Source of the DNA: Erpobdella octoculata
Taxonomy: Eukaryota; Annelida; Clitellata; Hirudinida; Erpobdellidae
DNA: 64,000 nucleotides
Assembly: GCA_963978895.1 (NCBI GenBank)
Contig: OZ022242.1
Location: forward strand, 1,377,819 to 1,441,818
Direction: 5' to 3'
Part shown: piece after piece, positions 1-13,559 of the stretch
How positions within the stretch are numbered: position 1 is the first letter of the stretch
Layout: each line of letters starts with the position of its first letter
The notes under the pieces: generated by a model
Seen by the model: only the letters and a program-made list of their open reading frames with translations
Told to the model about the DNA's origin: nothing
Databases searched by the model: none
Program-made: the position numbers and the translations under genes

Positions 1-400
1 TGACATTCTACGAGTTTTACATTTACTGCATTCAAAATATAGTTATTCGTAGTAGATTTAAGATATATCAATTTATGTCTTCATAGTGTATGCTTGTCAA
101 AATTGATTTAGAATGATTAAAAATAAATATAAAGAATTTTTACAAAACAAAGTTTTTGTTATTATTTATTTCAAGAAAACTCCGGAAATAAATCAAACTC
201 AGCATATGTTTCAGCAATACAAAAATGTCTTTTTATAACTTTATCAGAAGCTATCAGAACAAAACAACATAAAGAAAGTTTATCAGCGCTTCCTAATGAC
301 TTTGAAACATCAAAACGAATCAGGCGCTAATCTTTAAAAAAAGACATGATTAGGTGGCGTCAAGTTTTTGATAATATTTTCGACTTTGAATGATAATTAT
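1..400. other. AT-rich intergenic DNA
   Basis: No gene, RNA or convincing repeat is seen in this stretch. It only leads into the GC-rich minisatellite that follows. Confidence 0.5.
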
Positions 401-419
401 TAATTGTGAACAAGTGTGA

Positions 420-666
420 GCGGGAACGAGAAAGCAAGCGACCGGGAGCAAAAAAGTAACCGGGAGCCGAAAAGCGACCGAGAGCGGAAAAGCGACCGAG
501 AGCGGAAAAGCGACCGGTAGCGGAAAAGCGACCGGGAGCGGTAAAGCGACCGGGAACGGGAATGCGAGCGGGAACGGGAAAGCAAACGGGGAACGAAAGG
601 AGAACGAGAGAGACAAACATTAGAAAAACCTCTAACAACCCTGGGCAACGCGGGTAACTCAGCTAG
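420..666 (+). mobile_element. Helitron-like 3' end with 18-bp minisatellite
   Basis: A GC-rich 18-bp tandem repeat (units like gcgaccgagagcggaaaa) runs from about 420 to 600. It is followed by a short GC box (ctgggcaacgcgggt) and then CTAG at 663-666 with a T next. A GC-rich potential hairpin a few bases before CTAG|T is how Helitron 3' ends look, so that is my inference. The 5' end is not visible. A second copy in opposite orientation lies at 47731-48020. Short ORFs through the repeat are by-products of its 18-bp (6-codon) period. Confidence 0.4.
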
Positions 667-679
667 TAATAAAAATAAA

Positions 680-1060
680 GAAAAGTGAAGCAAAAAACAA
701 AGTTTTTTAAAAATACACTATTATATTTTTACACTATTCCAGTGATCATTTGACATCCTCTGGACGTTGATGTTATCCAATCGATCCGAAAAATATATAT
801 GTTTCATAAACAACGAGCATATTAGCATAGAAAATAAATAGTTCGACGAAAATATCACAAATAATTATCTAATTAAATTTTGTCCAATCGATCCGAACAT
901 TTGATAAAAGGCATTGTTAATCAGTTTGGAGGTATGTTTAAATTTTAAAGTCTCTAGCTCATTGGGAAGTTAGTTTAAAATTGATTGCAAAATTTGACGA
1001 CGGACAGACAGACAGAGAAGTCAAGTTAAGTAAAAGTGTGTAATAAAGAGTGACGCTTAG
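680..1060 (+). repeat. Interspersed repeat ending in (GACA)n, copy 1
   Basis: This stretch matches 63500-63840 at high identity over about 350 bp. Shared blocks include cataaacaacgagcatatta, aatagttcgacgaaaatatc and gtctctagctcat. Both copies end in a GACA microsatellite followed by gaagtcaagttaagtaaaag. The element class is not clear from the sequence. Confidence 0.75.
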
Positions 1061-4000
1061 TAATTTAACATATAAAGATATGGGAACACGTTGTGAAACA
1101 GTTGATTTGGATCATAATGTACTGGTTTAACAAAAGTTCAAAATTATAAAACACCACCGGAAAATGTAATTCAAGGACATAAGTAAGTTTATGCTTAGCG
1201 TGCATTGCAGGGGCGGTCAACTTGTCATCTATCGCTTTTGTGTCTTTACTTTATATTGTGGTCTATACAAATGCTCGGGGAAATAACTGATGCTTTAACT
1301 AATATAATAAAAAAAAACATCTTGTGTTGTATAATCTACCGGCTTCACTAGTTCTCTCATACATGCAGTGGGACATTCAATGGGGAGTTTCTTGGAGCTA
1401 CAATGTAAAATAAATTTAAAACGTTGGTGCCAAATGTACTCCAACTGGTTTTGTCTGCAACTTGAGTAAACATTTCAATATACTGCGTTTTTAATGTTTA
1501 TTTGTTTTATATATTTTTTTTTATTATCAAGAAGTGCATGAGCACTCAAATAAACGATCTCAAAACCAATATGTTTCAGAGCTTTTGTATGGAAGTACGC
1601 CACTTTGCCAACAATATTGACATGAGCATTGAAAGTTTCTTTTAAGTTTGGTTTTTCAAGATGACGTGGTTCCGGAGATATTCGACGTCGACTCCGCAAG
1701 CGTTTATAGCCCAAAATTGGAAACAAAACTCGCCGTTTCGAACGCCCATAAATCCATATCCGGAATACGAATTTAAAATATTTTATCTCCATTAGATGGT
1801 CCCATTCAGGGTTTGTCTTCCCATGTAGAGTGCAGCTCCAATTCTTAGTTTACTAACAAGAACATGAGTTGCAGACTTTTTATGCATGTTTTCTTGTGCT
1901 TGTTTATGCTGTGCTTGTTGAAGAGGTGTGATTTGTTAATATGCAGAAGATATCTGATCAGATTTGTTGACATGTCTTACAAGTTAGGTTTTTATTTCTT
2001 TAAAGAAAAAAAAACTTATGAAACAAGTTTTTTATAGAAGCTGTTTTAAATAAATATTGTTTTTGTATAGCAAAATTTATATTAAAAATGCAAATGTTTT
2101 ACTAAAACGTTTCAACGTTGCATGTTTTGCTTCAACAGAAAGTTTGATGAATAAATAAAATTTAAGTATACTTTTATTCCAAACGTTTTCATGGCGCTAG
2201 TGTTATGGTTTAGTTTACATCGGTAAACGGGATTTCAAGCTGTTTACGTTCTAATTAAAATAATAAGTAGTAGCATATTAAATAATCAATCAATTTACAA
2301 AATCATTCAATTAAAATTTTTAAATGTTTGTTTCGGTCGTTCTGCTTTAATTAATGCTTTTTGCTTTTTTGTTGCTGAATACACTTTTTTGCATTTTCCT
2401 AAACAATGTAAAATACTTGTTTTGTCAACTCCAAATAATCTGAGCCTAATATGTCAGTTTGTATGCATTTGAAGTTTATGCTAAAAACACTCAGACCTTT
2501 AAGTGTTTGAAAACTTTGTAGAAATGAATAAAAAATATCTACTTGGACAAACAACAGAATCAGACAATATACGAGTAAAATTAATTTTGTATTATACAAT
2601 TTTTCTGAGACTTGAATAATTTTTTTTATAAATGTTTTCATTAACCTATAAACTCTGTTATTAGTTTTTCTAATCAATTTTTGAGTTACTCATTGATGTT
2701 TTTTTTGTTTTTGCTTGAAGGGGATTCAATAGTGAGTTTTGCAAAAATATCATTTAAAACAATTTTTAAAAAAATTTTAAAGAATTGATTTTAGAATTTG
2801 AATTATAGTAGCCAAAAAACAATTGGTTGAAAAATCGTGTTTTTATATTGTTCATTTTTGTTTAATAAAATATCAAATTATGGAACAAATACATTTTAAG
2901 AAAAAAATATTTCGACTACCATAAACTTCCCCCACTTTCGAAAAAATCAAGTGTACAGTCCTGTATGTTTTAGTTTCATGTGTTTAAGAAAATACATAAA
3001 ATTTTGTTCGGCAAAAATAGTATTAAAAGGTCCAAAATGTAAGAAAATCAGATTTCAAGAAACAGTTTGAAAAAAGGACAAATTATGATGACGAACAAAC
3101 TGAGCCAGTAATTAATAAACTGTCATAAACACAGTAAACATTTCTAAAGTAAATGATAATTACTTAAACTAATGAGTTTCTTGAAAACTCAAGTTTAACT
3201 GGTTGAGAATGCAAACACCTCTGGCAAATAATATTTGTAGACTTAAGTATTGTAAGCCCTAAATTTGTATAGTGCAGTGGTAAAAAAGTAACTGAGTACT
3301 TTGCGGAAATTTGTCAGCGACCATAGATGAAATAAAACCAGCTATAAAGATAATTAATTTAATTCAATCCTGACTCTCTATTAATTCGGTTCTTACCTAG
3401 ATCGACTACAGTAATGAACACGTTTTTTCAACGCAATAATAGCGTTTACAAAACTGAGCCCGAAAGTATAAACTTTTACACCAAGTCCCCCCCCCTCCAT
3501 GACGCCCCTGTACCAAGGATAGACAGGTTTCAAGTTGGTTTCCTTACTCGATAAAAGAAATCACTATTTAATTAGTTATCAGAGTCTTGATGGACGATAC
3601 CCGTAGTTTCATGCAATCAAGACAGTTCTAAGTTAACTCTATTACCTACTATCTTAAAAGTTATAAACATAACGTAATTATTTCAACGCATACGATATTT
3701 TCTTTTTTGGAAATTTTTTTTCATGTTATTTCAAACATGTAAGCTGTTTTTTTTGGACAATTGTATCTTTATTTATCTAATAGTTCAAAAATTCCAATGG
3801 GTACAAATATAAAATGATTTTAAAAATATAAAAAAAATCAGGTTGGCTATTTTCTACCTACAGACATTTCTGTGTTTAACATCTAGTGTTAAAAAGTCAT
3901 AAAAATCTATTTTTTTATTGCTTTTATTTTAAATTTAGCAAGTTTCAAGATTTATGTCAAACTAACCTTATAACACAAGTTTCTATAGTGAGTTTCTCAA

Positions 4001-7000
4001 GTTTGATTCAATGTCATTTGACTAACTGACAATTTTCTAATAAAACACTCGTTTTTGTAACAAAAAAGGCTTACGAAAACAATCTTCCAGCAAACGTTAG
4101 CAATAAATAAAATAGCTTTAGCTTGCCCGGTCAAAAAAAAATTACTCACAGTTATGGCTTCATGTGTTGCAATTTTGATAGTTTCATTTGATTAACTAGC
4201 ATGATTTTTATTGAATTAAGCTTGATAGTCTGAAGGTCATTAATCAAGTGTTTTCCGTGCTGTTCAGTATTTGAAGAAAAAAATCTTGAGTTTTGTTTTT
4301 TTTAAAGGTTTTATGTTTTTACTTTTTGATTGTGTAAGTCATTAAGATCTACAAATTAAAATATTTATCATCGTTGATTTGCAACACGCAAACGTAGCTA
4401 GTTTGAAGCCTGTAAAAAAACTGAGATAGTTGCTTGTGTGCATAAATCAACTGTAATAAAATAACAGTAAATAAGAATATCTGTAATCAAGAGTTATCAT
4501 TACTTGAAGAGTAGTTTTGTGCAAAAAATAAATTTAGATTGTTCAATTCGCAAACCACCACTGGCTTACGTCATTGGAAGACTTAATTATTTCGTTTTGA
4601 ACTTGAACAATGGTGGCGGTAACAAAAACCTCATTACGTTGCGTTCTTCTAATGTGCTTTTAAAATGGGAGTATTTAAACACATCACAAACAAATAAATT
4701 ATTTGTTTTTATAAAAGTAAACTTTTAATAAAGTTTAAGCGTTTTTTTTTGCTACGTTTAGTAGAAATGCTAGTTTGTAATTATATTGTAAAGTCCTTGT
4801 TTTTAATGGCTAATGGACGAGAAGTTAATCAAGAAAAAAAATCGTTCTAGTTAATTTTAGAAGTATGTTTGTTTTTTCACCAACCTCATTTCTAAATTTC
4901 CAAAGAAAACGCGAGACAACGCTCCAAATAAGCACGAACAAATGTCTTCAATTTTGAAAATTAAATGACTGTAAGAGAAGCCACGTTCAGTAATGCAATG
5001 TTTCTTTCAAACCGTTTCACTGTAGTCACGCTTAACTGTAATAATTCAGACGACGAGATTAATATTTTTATGAAAGTTTTAATTATTATTTTAGAAAACT
5101 TTTATTTCGAAGATGAGAAAATTTTTTCATAAAACATAAACGGTTCAAATTTGAAATTAACAATAATAAATTTTTTTATTCGTAGAAACCTTACTAAAAA
5201 CATGTTTAAAATAGATAACAATATGAAAAAAATTTGATGCTATGTTTTAACAAATCAACTTTATCACATATTTTAATAACTTTTATAAACATACTTTCCA
5301 TTAACAAACATTGAAAACTATTAAACGAATTGAAAAAACACAATATCGAATTAATTGACACAAAAGTGTCTGCAAATTAATTGACAAAAAATTGTTTGTG
5401 CCTGCAATTGATATCAACTTAGATAAGTTCTGTGATGAATTTCAAATAGCTCCTCTTCTCTCAACGGATTTATTTTTATTAAAGAACCATAAACTAGACA
5501 GTAATCCAGATAGAATGGTTTTCTAACAATTGTTTGGCTAACAACTAATTATATTTATGTTCCCTTAATCGTTATTCGCACACAATAGTTATTTTTAATA
5601 CTAGATTGCCTGCTAGTGCTGATGTAAATAAATTACTTTCATTGGGGGGCAGAACATTCACGCTACTTCCCTACTAACAAGTTCAATTGTTCAATGAACA
5701 TTTTAAACTGTTTTGATTATTCAGCTTAGCAAAAACTGTATATTATATTTTTTATGATATTTTATGTTTTATATTTTGATAAGCAAGTGATACCGTGCTA
5801 ATTGCCTTTAAGGGTTTTTGGAAACTCTTAAATGGTATTTTAAACACCCCTGATAGTTCAACAGATATGATTGTTTTAAAACTGGTTTTATTCCCGGTGA
5901 AAATAGATGAATTATATGTTAAAGCAATAAAATGTTTCTTTCTATTTCATTTGGAAATTCAAAATGTGTATCATATCAAAAGGATTTCCATACTTACTGT
6001 TGCCTCCTATAGAAAACGTGGTCGTTGCGGTGAAGTACAAACGTAATATTATTATTATTATTTGATTACATGAATAAGAAGAATAAAACAATAATTAAAA
6101 CAATATGTACATAAAAAATTATTTTTTCAATTTAATCACTTGTTAGGCCTTCATTAACTAAAACCACCTCTGGCAAATATTTATATAAAACGTAAATATT
6201 TTCAATCCTAGCGCAGGTTCCAGCTACGGTGTGTATGAAGGGCTTACAGAAGTCATTTAAATAAAGATGGTCAAACGATTTGTATTACTCATACAAACTA
6301 GTATATCTCATTTTTAAACGATTATTCAATAAATTTAAAACAAATTTACTAGTCTCACTGAAAATCAATATTATATTTTTAAATTTTATTAAAAAGCAAT
6401 TAAAATTTTATATCTTTCCAAATTGCGTAATTTTCAACGGTTTTATTCATTAGTTATTTTGGGTTTTATGAATTTTAACTGCACTGTTATGCTTAGCTCG
6501 TTCAACAAAGCTTAATAAGAATTTTAAAAGTTTTTTTTTTTTTAAATAACAATTTTGTTATTTTAATACTTTAAATAATAAATAATTTTTTATTCATACA
6601 TTAAGAGAAAAACAAATACAATTGATTAAAATAAAAGTTAAAAAAAGAGAAAATAAAAAAAAAACTGAAGCAACTTTGGTTCAGCCTTTTATGAAGAAGC
6701 GGTTAGGTTAGTGTACGACTTTGCAGGTTAACATGAAAATTTTTCACAGCCATATAACCTATATCGCTACGTTTAGTGCTTCTTGAAAACACAATAAAAA
6801 TTTATCTGAAAATTAAATGTGTGAATAATTTTTGAAAGTAAAATAAAAAAAATTGCGATTTTCTCAGATGGTTACTTTATCAATAGAATTTCACTCGAGA
6901 GTAACATTAATAATCTGCCAAACAAAGTTCTTATCAACTTTCAAATCGCATTATTAGGGCAACCTCATTATTGACATTTTAACATGTAGTATAACAATGT

Positions 7001-7065
7001 TGTAGCCCTTAGATTTTTTTTAAAAACTTGAAAAGATTGTGACAAATGACTTTTTACAATTAAAC
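1061..7065. other. Gene-free AT-rich stretch
   Basis: Six kilobases with only short AT-driven ORFs (largest about 105 codons at 1475-1792, minus, non-ATG-rich and without splice support). No coding exon, tRNA or tandem array could be supported. The content is homopolymer runs and simple A/T sequence. Confidence 0.5.
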
Positions 7066-7089
7066 AGGTTTTTATTATTATTATTATTA

Positions 7090-7454
7090 TGCTCTGTGGT
7101 TCGGGTCGATAGAATAGAACCACCGTGTATCCTCCTATGCGTGTCGTAAAAAGCACTAAAGGAAGGTTTGCAGGAAGGGCATCCGGGTAAAACTTTGCTC
7201 CAAATTCCATGTGGGTAACAAAACAAAGAATTTCATGCCGGCTCGGACGTCGCCCGGTCACACAAGGTCTACAAGGTCAGCGCTTCCTTTTCTGGGCCTA
7301 GACGGAAGTGAAAAGTTAGCTATGGGCTTGAAGACGAATTTACGAGCTCGGCCTGAAGCAGCAGTTTGTCCTGGATCGTGACTTGTAGAGGAGCCTGATA
7401 TGGGGAAAACGTCCAACCCTAGCATAGCGTGGAATAGGGATGTTTCAAAAATAA

Positions 7455-7502
<48 letters not shown>

Positions 7503-7516
7503 GTGATGATGATGTT
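7090..7516 (+). mobile_element. Non-LTR retrotransposon 3' end-like repeat with (GAT)n tail
   Basis: This is a GC-richer island in AT-rich DNA. It contains ggaagggcatccgggtaaaa followed by ctttgctccaaattccatg, a motif I associate from memory with the 3' parts of RTE-like elements in animals. It ends in aataaatgatgatgatg, a GAT trinucleotide tail (about 7455-7516), which also fits RTE-type elements. No reverse transcriptase is present, so this would be a truncated or non-autonomous copy. A tRNA-free SINE is the alternative. Confidence 0.45.
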
Positions 7517-8080
7517 GTATTTAAAACAGCGTTGCTGTAAAGGTAACGTTTGTTCTGCTGGGTTTCACCAAGGAAACCAGGATTCGTATGTACAAAGATA
7601 CTCTTCAACAAATAATTATTAAACTGATGCTATCTTACTATTTTTGTTCTATTTACAAAATTTATTAAAATAACCCTGAAAATAAAAAAAACATCTCAAA
7701 CTAAAATCTGTAAAAGTGCTGAGTATTTAGTCGACATCTTTCCCAAGATTTGGTTTATATAATTTCAGTTGTTGTTAAGAGGGTCTCCTAAAATTAAGGA
7801 TTGTAAAAATTGAAAACATAAGTCATTATTCCATCAATATAAAATACAAAAAAATTTAATACATAGTTTTAAAATTAAAATATAAATATCGTTTCTTTTA
7901 AAGAAACCAAAAATTAATGGTTTATTTTTTTACATAAAATGTTTAACTTTTCAAAAATTTTCAAGTTATTTAATTTTATTTTATGAGTCATTTATAAATT
8001 GTCCAATCAATTTAAAAATTTAATAAAATGTAAAATTCCCAGCGATAAATAAAGCCACTAAATTTTAACGGGGAGTTAGT
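7517..8080. other. AT-rich intergenic DNA
   Basis: Nothing beyond A/T-rich sequence and short ORFs is seen here. Confidence 0.4.
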
Positions 8081-8321
8081 TATTTTAGTGGTATAGGGTG
8101 CAAACGTATGGCTCAAGCAAGCAAACAAACACTGTGAAGTTCATATAAAGAATTTGAAAACAATAATTTTTTTAGAAATCAATTTGTTTACCAGAAAATA
8201 TTGTATCACGTAAAATTATGAGTTTTGCTTATAGACACCCCCAGATAGGAAAATTTTAAAGTTCAAATTGTTATTTTCAGCCTTCCGCAACGCCTACGGT
8301 TGTTTAATTGTTAATAACCAA

Positions 8322-8566
8322 CTAACTCTTGTATGTGTGTGTGTGTGGTTTGTTTAACGTCTGTATCTGTCAATTAGACAATTTAGACGGTATGTATGTT
8401 TGAGTGTTTGGTGACGTGTTTATGTTGGCTTTGAGGAAGGGAGGCCACCGAAAGCACAAGGCTTTCGTGGGCACATGGCTCGACTCACTCCAGCCCGCCA
8501 ACTAATAAGTGCAATAAGTTGGATAAGGACCGGCAAATCGACCTCCTCCCTTCTCTAACTCTTGTA
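8322..8566 (-). mobile_element. SINE-like retroposon with 12-bp target duplication
   Basis: The 12-mer ctaactcttgta occurs at 8322-8333 and again at 8555-8566, bracketing a 221-bp insert (8334-8554). Read on the minus strand, the insert has a moderately GC-rich body and ends in a CA microsatellite (plus-strand tgtgtgtgtg at its left edge). Perfect direct repeats of this length plus a simple tail are what target-primed retroposition leaves. I see no A/B box, so a tRNA origin is not supported. Confidence 0.6.
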
Positions 8567-9940
8567 CGAAAAACGTTACCTTATATAACTGATGTATGCT
8601 TAGCCAATACTGCAATAACTTGATATTTAATAATAGAATACTTAATAATAGAATTTCATAAAAGGCTTTTATTTCAAATTTGCGTGTGAAGACATTTGAT
8701 TTGTTTGATTTTAAATACTTTTAACATCAAATTTTGATTAGCGAAGTTAAAAGCAAATTACAAGCATTGTCATTATATTTTATATCCTCACAATCAAGTT
8801 GAAAGTTGTTGGGTTTAATTGATGCTGCGACTATACATTCTGTTAAATTTTCAAATTGATTGGACAACATTTGAATACACTATAGTGTGTATAGAATAAA
8901 ATCAATAAAACCTTTTAAAACTTTTAAAAATTGAAACTTCTATATAAAAAAAACCAATCATCATTTTTTAGTTTTAAAAAAAGCAATATTTAATTTTTAA
9001 TATTGAAAAATTTAATAAAATATTTGATTTTTCCACATTGATTACAAAATTTTCAGTCTTCGCATACTTCACATATTAAGTATTCAAAAGACTGTGGTTA
9101 TTTGTTCTTATATTTTATAGACTTGCAATCATAAAAACTATGAAAAATTTTTTTTAAATAAAATGTTCATGGTTTTTTATACCCTTAATTTAGTGATAAT
9201 CATGTTTAAGTGCTACCTTGTAAGACCATCGCGTCTTTTTCTCGTGTTTAAGAATCAATGATGGGTGTTCAAATGACAGCGTCGAGATAGACATTTTATT
9301 GACGTCGTGTCATTAGTACTGATTTATTTTTTAAGTTTTATTCTGAAAATACAGAAACAATCTAAACGGGTCATTATTTTCATTCAAACTCTCAAATTTC
9401 AAAATCATTCTAAGATTTCTGATAGACAATGACGACCAAGAGAAAACCCAATTTTGTTTTCAATATATATTTTTTTAAGCTGCTTGCAGTAAATTGTTTC
9501 TTACTATTCCCTCACAAAAGATTTTCATAACACCGCGTCTTTTCTTGATAATGGAACTCGATTGACTGACCCACAGACGAGTGTGGTCAAACCGGAGCCT
9601 CTGCAGAAACGTTTCAGTTTAATAAACAAACAAACAAAAATAGACTGCAAACAAAATAAACAATTTAACCAGAAACAACATGACGAATCAATGTTGAGTT
9701 TACGCTTCAGAAAAAGGATTCGCAATTGTTTTGGTTTTCTGCGTGGCAAAATAGATGATTTCAGCTGCAAATCAACTTGTATAACTTTAGGGTTGGTACG
9801 GTATAATCATTATTAAATCATCTCCTTCGTGACTGTTTTTGCCCATAAAACATAAAATAGATTTTGTGAAAGCTGCTTGAAACATGTTTTTAAACTTTGT
9901 TATGTAAACGAGTTTTTATTTGGTTGCGCAATAACCTTTA
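8567..9940. other. AT-rich intergenic DNA
   Basis: No feature is supported. Short overlapping ORFs on both strands near 9525-9816 have no family resemblance and no splice context. Confidence 0.4.
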
Positions 9941-9959
9941 ATGTTCTTACATAGAGACT

Positions 9960-10139
9960 TTTGGTGTAGGACGTTTTGGCTCATCAAAATGATATAATGA
10001 GCCGATTTTTAAAAACAAATAAATAAAAACTTTCTCTTTAATGAGTACCATGTTTTGTCAAAATTTCGTAGCATTTGGTCCAGCCGTTCTCGAGTTTAAC
10101 GCTTAGAAACACATTTAGAGACTTATTTCTTTTATATAG
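9960..10139 (-). mobile_element. Helitron-like 5' terminal fragment
   Basis: On the minus strand the block starts tctatataaaagaaataag, preceded by A, and runs into ctcgagaacggctggaccaa. That combination (A|TC start, TATATAAAA, then the CTCGAGAACGGCTGGACC box) resembles 5' ends of insect Helitrons as I remember them. No CTAG-type 3' end was found near it, so it would be a solo fragment. Confidence 0.35.
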
Positions 10140-10454
10140 ATCAATGAACTGAAAAAAACAAAAAATATAAGACACCTTTGACTAACTGCTTTCAAAGTTT
10201 TATATATTCAGTCTTGGACCAGTCGGTTCGACTGCGGTTACGAAGAGATATCTATCTTGAAAATTTTCAGAAGACTCGTCGTGTTTGATTTATTTTAGGT
10301 TTGAATAGTGTAAAAACTATAAAATTTTGTTTACTAAATAATTCACCGATTTGAGCCTTGAAAATCTGTTTCTAATTTTCTTTTACTTCATCTGTCGGAA
10401 TGTAATGCTCCAATCTGAAGGATTTATTATCGTCTTTTATTAATTGACATTAAT

Positions 10455-10565
10455 TGTTTAAGTAATTTTTATTTTAAAATTGAAGTAATTTTTATTTTAA
10501 AATTGAAATAATTTTCATTTTAAAATTGAAGTAATTTTTATTTTAAAATTGAAGTACTTTTTAGT
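10455..10565. repeat. AT-rich tandem repeat, about 24 bp x 4
   Basis: Four near-identical copies of aagtaatttttattttaaaa plus attg follow one another, with single-base changes between copies. Confidence 0.8.
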
Positions 10566-12480
10566 ATACAAAAAAACACAAACTTTTCCAAAATCATCGA
10601 AGAATAACTATTTGGCACACATTCACATGAAATTGTGACATAAATGATGTACTTAAAAGAAAAATAAATAGCAAATAGTTGAAGCAATTTTCTTCATTTT
10701 TAGTAAATTACATTAAAATATACAAAAGCGAGAAAACCAAAATAAAAAAATTTTAAACATTGAATTACTTTAAATAGCGGCGGTAGCCTGCAAATAAAAA
10801 TGATGATCCCATAACCACTGGATAGTTGTGAGGTTTGATTTCTAGACGTTTCGCTCATGTGTAAATCTATGTATCCGTTAATGAATGCATGCATGCAAGT
10901 TTGCATGTGTGTATGTGAATGTATGTCCTTGTGTGCGTTTTTTTCTGTCTGTGTGTAGATGTGTTATTGTGAATTTATTTCCTGTGTGTGAGTAAACAAG
11001 TTGAAAATTGAGCATTGGTTTTCAAATTGTTGTTTTCAATCAAGTGAATCAAAAGCTGTTGGTGCAAGTTAGATTAAAACCAATGACCAGTTGAGCTAGT
11101 AGGTAGTGGTAACAAACTTCTGAGTTTATAAGGAATTTTATAAGGAATATTTAGTAAAGTGACCAGTTAGGATACTGATAAACACGTGAACAAGACAACA
11201 GTTTTATACAAAATTGAAAAATAAATACTTGTAATTTTTTATTAACTATTATTTTTTAATATTCTGAACTTGGTTTAATCGATGGTTTCAGATGGTCATG
11301 CACAGCTTCAGGAAGTTTTGTAAATTAAAGTTTGACCAAATTTATGTTGAGGTCAGGAAAAAGATTTTTGAGCAGGGAAGTTCGGTGGTGGTAAAGGTCG
11401 GGTGGTAGATGAGAAGGTGGTAGAAAAAGAATTAAAAGTTTTACGACGACAATTTGAACCTTATGAAAAATTTAAATGAAAAGAAGAAAAAAAGTTTTAA
11501 AACGATCGCTGCATGGCTCATGTGATGTGATTATATGCAATAAATTTAGAATGTTATTGAGAAAACAAAATAATCAAGAAAAAAAAACATTATTATTAAT
11601 AAAGAATCAAAAACTTAAATGAATAAATAAATAAATAAGCAATTAATGAAATAAGTCAATAAATGAACAAATATTAAAATGAAAATATATTTCTTTAAAT
11701 AAAACATACTTTTTGAATAAAATAATAAACAGATACATAAATAAACAAAAAATTAAAAAGAATTATAAAACAATATAAATGAGCAAACGAAATGAAAACT
11801 TGAGGGTTTTTGAAAAAAAAACATTCTTTGGTTTGGTTACCAGACAAAAAATAATTAAATCTTTTGCAAATAATTGCTGTATAAGTAATTTTTAAATAAA
11901 ATTAAAACAAACATATGAGCATTCAGTTCATTTGACACACAGATGAATGGAAACAATGTTCAAGTTATTAGTTCTTTCTGTTATTTACAGCTCATCAAAT
12001 TTACAAACGTTTCTGTCAAGAGTTGTCTTTAAATTCGTTTTTTATTGAAACAAAATTAACATTTTTCAAAAATTGAAAATTTGAAAAAGCCCCGTAAATA
12101 AATAAAAACTGAAAATGGAATTTTGCATTTTTACCAGTTGAATTTTTTTTTATGATAACAATCAAGAAACAGAGACTCACGCAAGTCAAACGATTTAAAC
12201 GCAAAAAGAGTCATTTTAACTTTTTGTGTAAGTTTTTTATATCAGAAGAAGACATTTTAAGCTTTTCTGAACTCAGCTTAAATTGAATGTCTGGTCAACT
12301 GAATTTATTAAATCAGTTATTTGTATTTATTACATCAGGTAATAAATAATTACATTAATTAATTTACTAATGGATTTATTTATTTAATTCTTTAGTAACT
12401 AATTTTTGTATTCATTTATTTATTTGTTGTTTTATTTATTGATTTTGTGATTTATTGATTTATTTATCTATTTAATCATT
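10566..12480. other. AT-rich intergenic DNA
   Basis: Nothing gene-like. An A/T-rich stretch with scattered (ATAA)n motifs around 11620-11760 that grades into the ATTT/ATTC array at 12360 onward. Confidence 0.45.
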
Positions 12481-12532
12481 TATTTAGTTGTTTAGTTGTT
12501 TATTTATTTATTTATTTTGTTTATTTGTTTAT

Positions 12533-13436
12533 TTATTCATTCATTCATTCATTCATTCATTCATTCATTCATTCATTCATTCATTCATTCATTCATTCAT
12601 TCATTCATTCATTCATTCATTCATTCATTCATTCATTCATTCATTCATTCATTCATTCATTCATTCATTCATTCATTCATTCATTCATTCATTCATTCAT
12701 TCATTCATTCATTCATTCATTCATTCATTCATTCATTCATTCATTCATTCATTCATTCATTCATTCATTCATTCATTCATTCATTCATTCATTCATTCAT
12801 TCATTCATTCATTCATTCATTCATTCATTCATTCATTCATTCATTCATTCATTCATTCATTCATTCATTCATTCATTCATTCATTCATTCATTCATTCAT
12901 TCATTCATTCATTCATTCATTCATTCATTCATTCATTCATTCATTCATTCATTCATTCATTCATTCATTCATTCATTCATTCATTCATTCATTCATTCAT
13001 TCATTCATTCATTCATTCATTCATTCATTCATTCATTCATTCATTCATTCATTCATTCATTCATTCATTCATTCATTCATTCATTCATTCATTCATTCAT
13101 TCATTCATTCATTCATTCATTCATTCATTCATTCATTCATTCATTCATTCATTCATTCATTCATTCATTCATTCATTCATTCATTCATTCATTCATTCAT
13201 TCATTCATTCATTCATTCATTCATTCATTCATTCATTCATTCATTCATTCATTCATTCATTCATTCATTCATTCATTCATTCATTCATTCATTCATTCAT
13301 TCATTCATTCATTCATTCATTCATTCATTCATTCATTCATTCATTCATTCATTCATTCATTCATTCATTCATTCATTCATTCATTCATTCATTCATTCAT
13401 TCATTCATTCATTCATTCATTCATTCATTCATTCAT
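12533..13436. repeat. (ATTC)n microsatellite, about 226 copies
   Basis: About 900 bp of uninterrupted ATTC repeats, flanked on both sides by degenerate ATTT/TTTG versions. Three long ORFs read through it in different frames (Phe-Ile-His-Ser repeats) only because the 4-bp unit contains no stop codon in any plus frame. It is not a gene. Confidence 0.98.
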
Positions 13437-13559
13437 TTATTTATTTATTTATTTGTTTTTTATTCATTTATTTCTTTATTTTTATTCATTTTTTTTTATT
13501 TATTTAATTATTTAATTGTTCATTCATTTATTCAAACATTTCTAATACAAACTTTGACC

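Noticed and set aside
1475..1792. 105-codon minus-strand ORF
   Set aside because: No domain, no splice context, and composition like the surrounding AT-rich DNA.
12533..13436. CRISPR-like array
   Set aside because: No array in the window has spacers; all tandem repeats are micro- or minisatellites in eukaryotic DNA.
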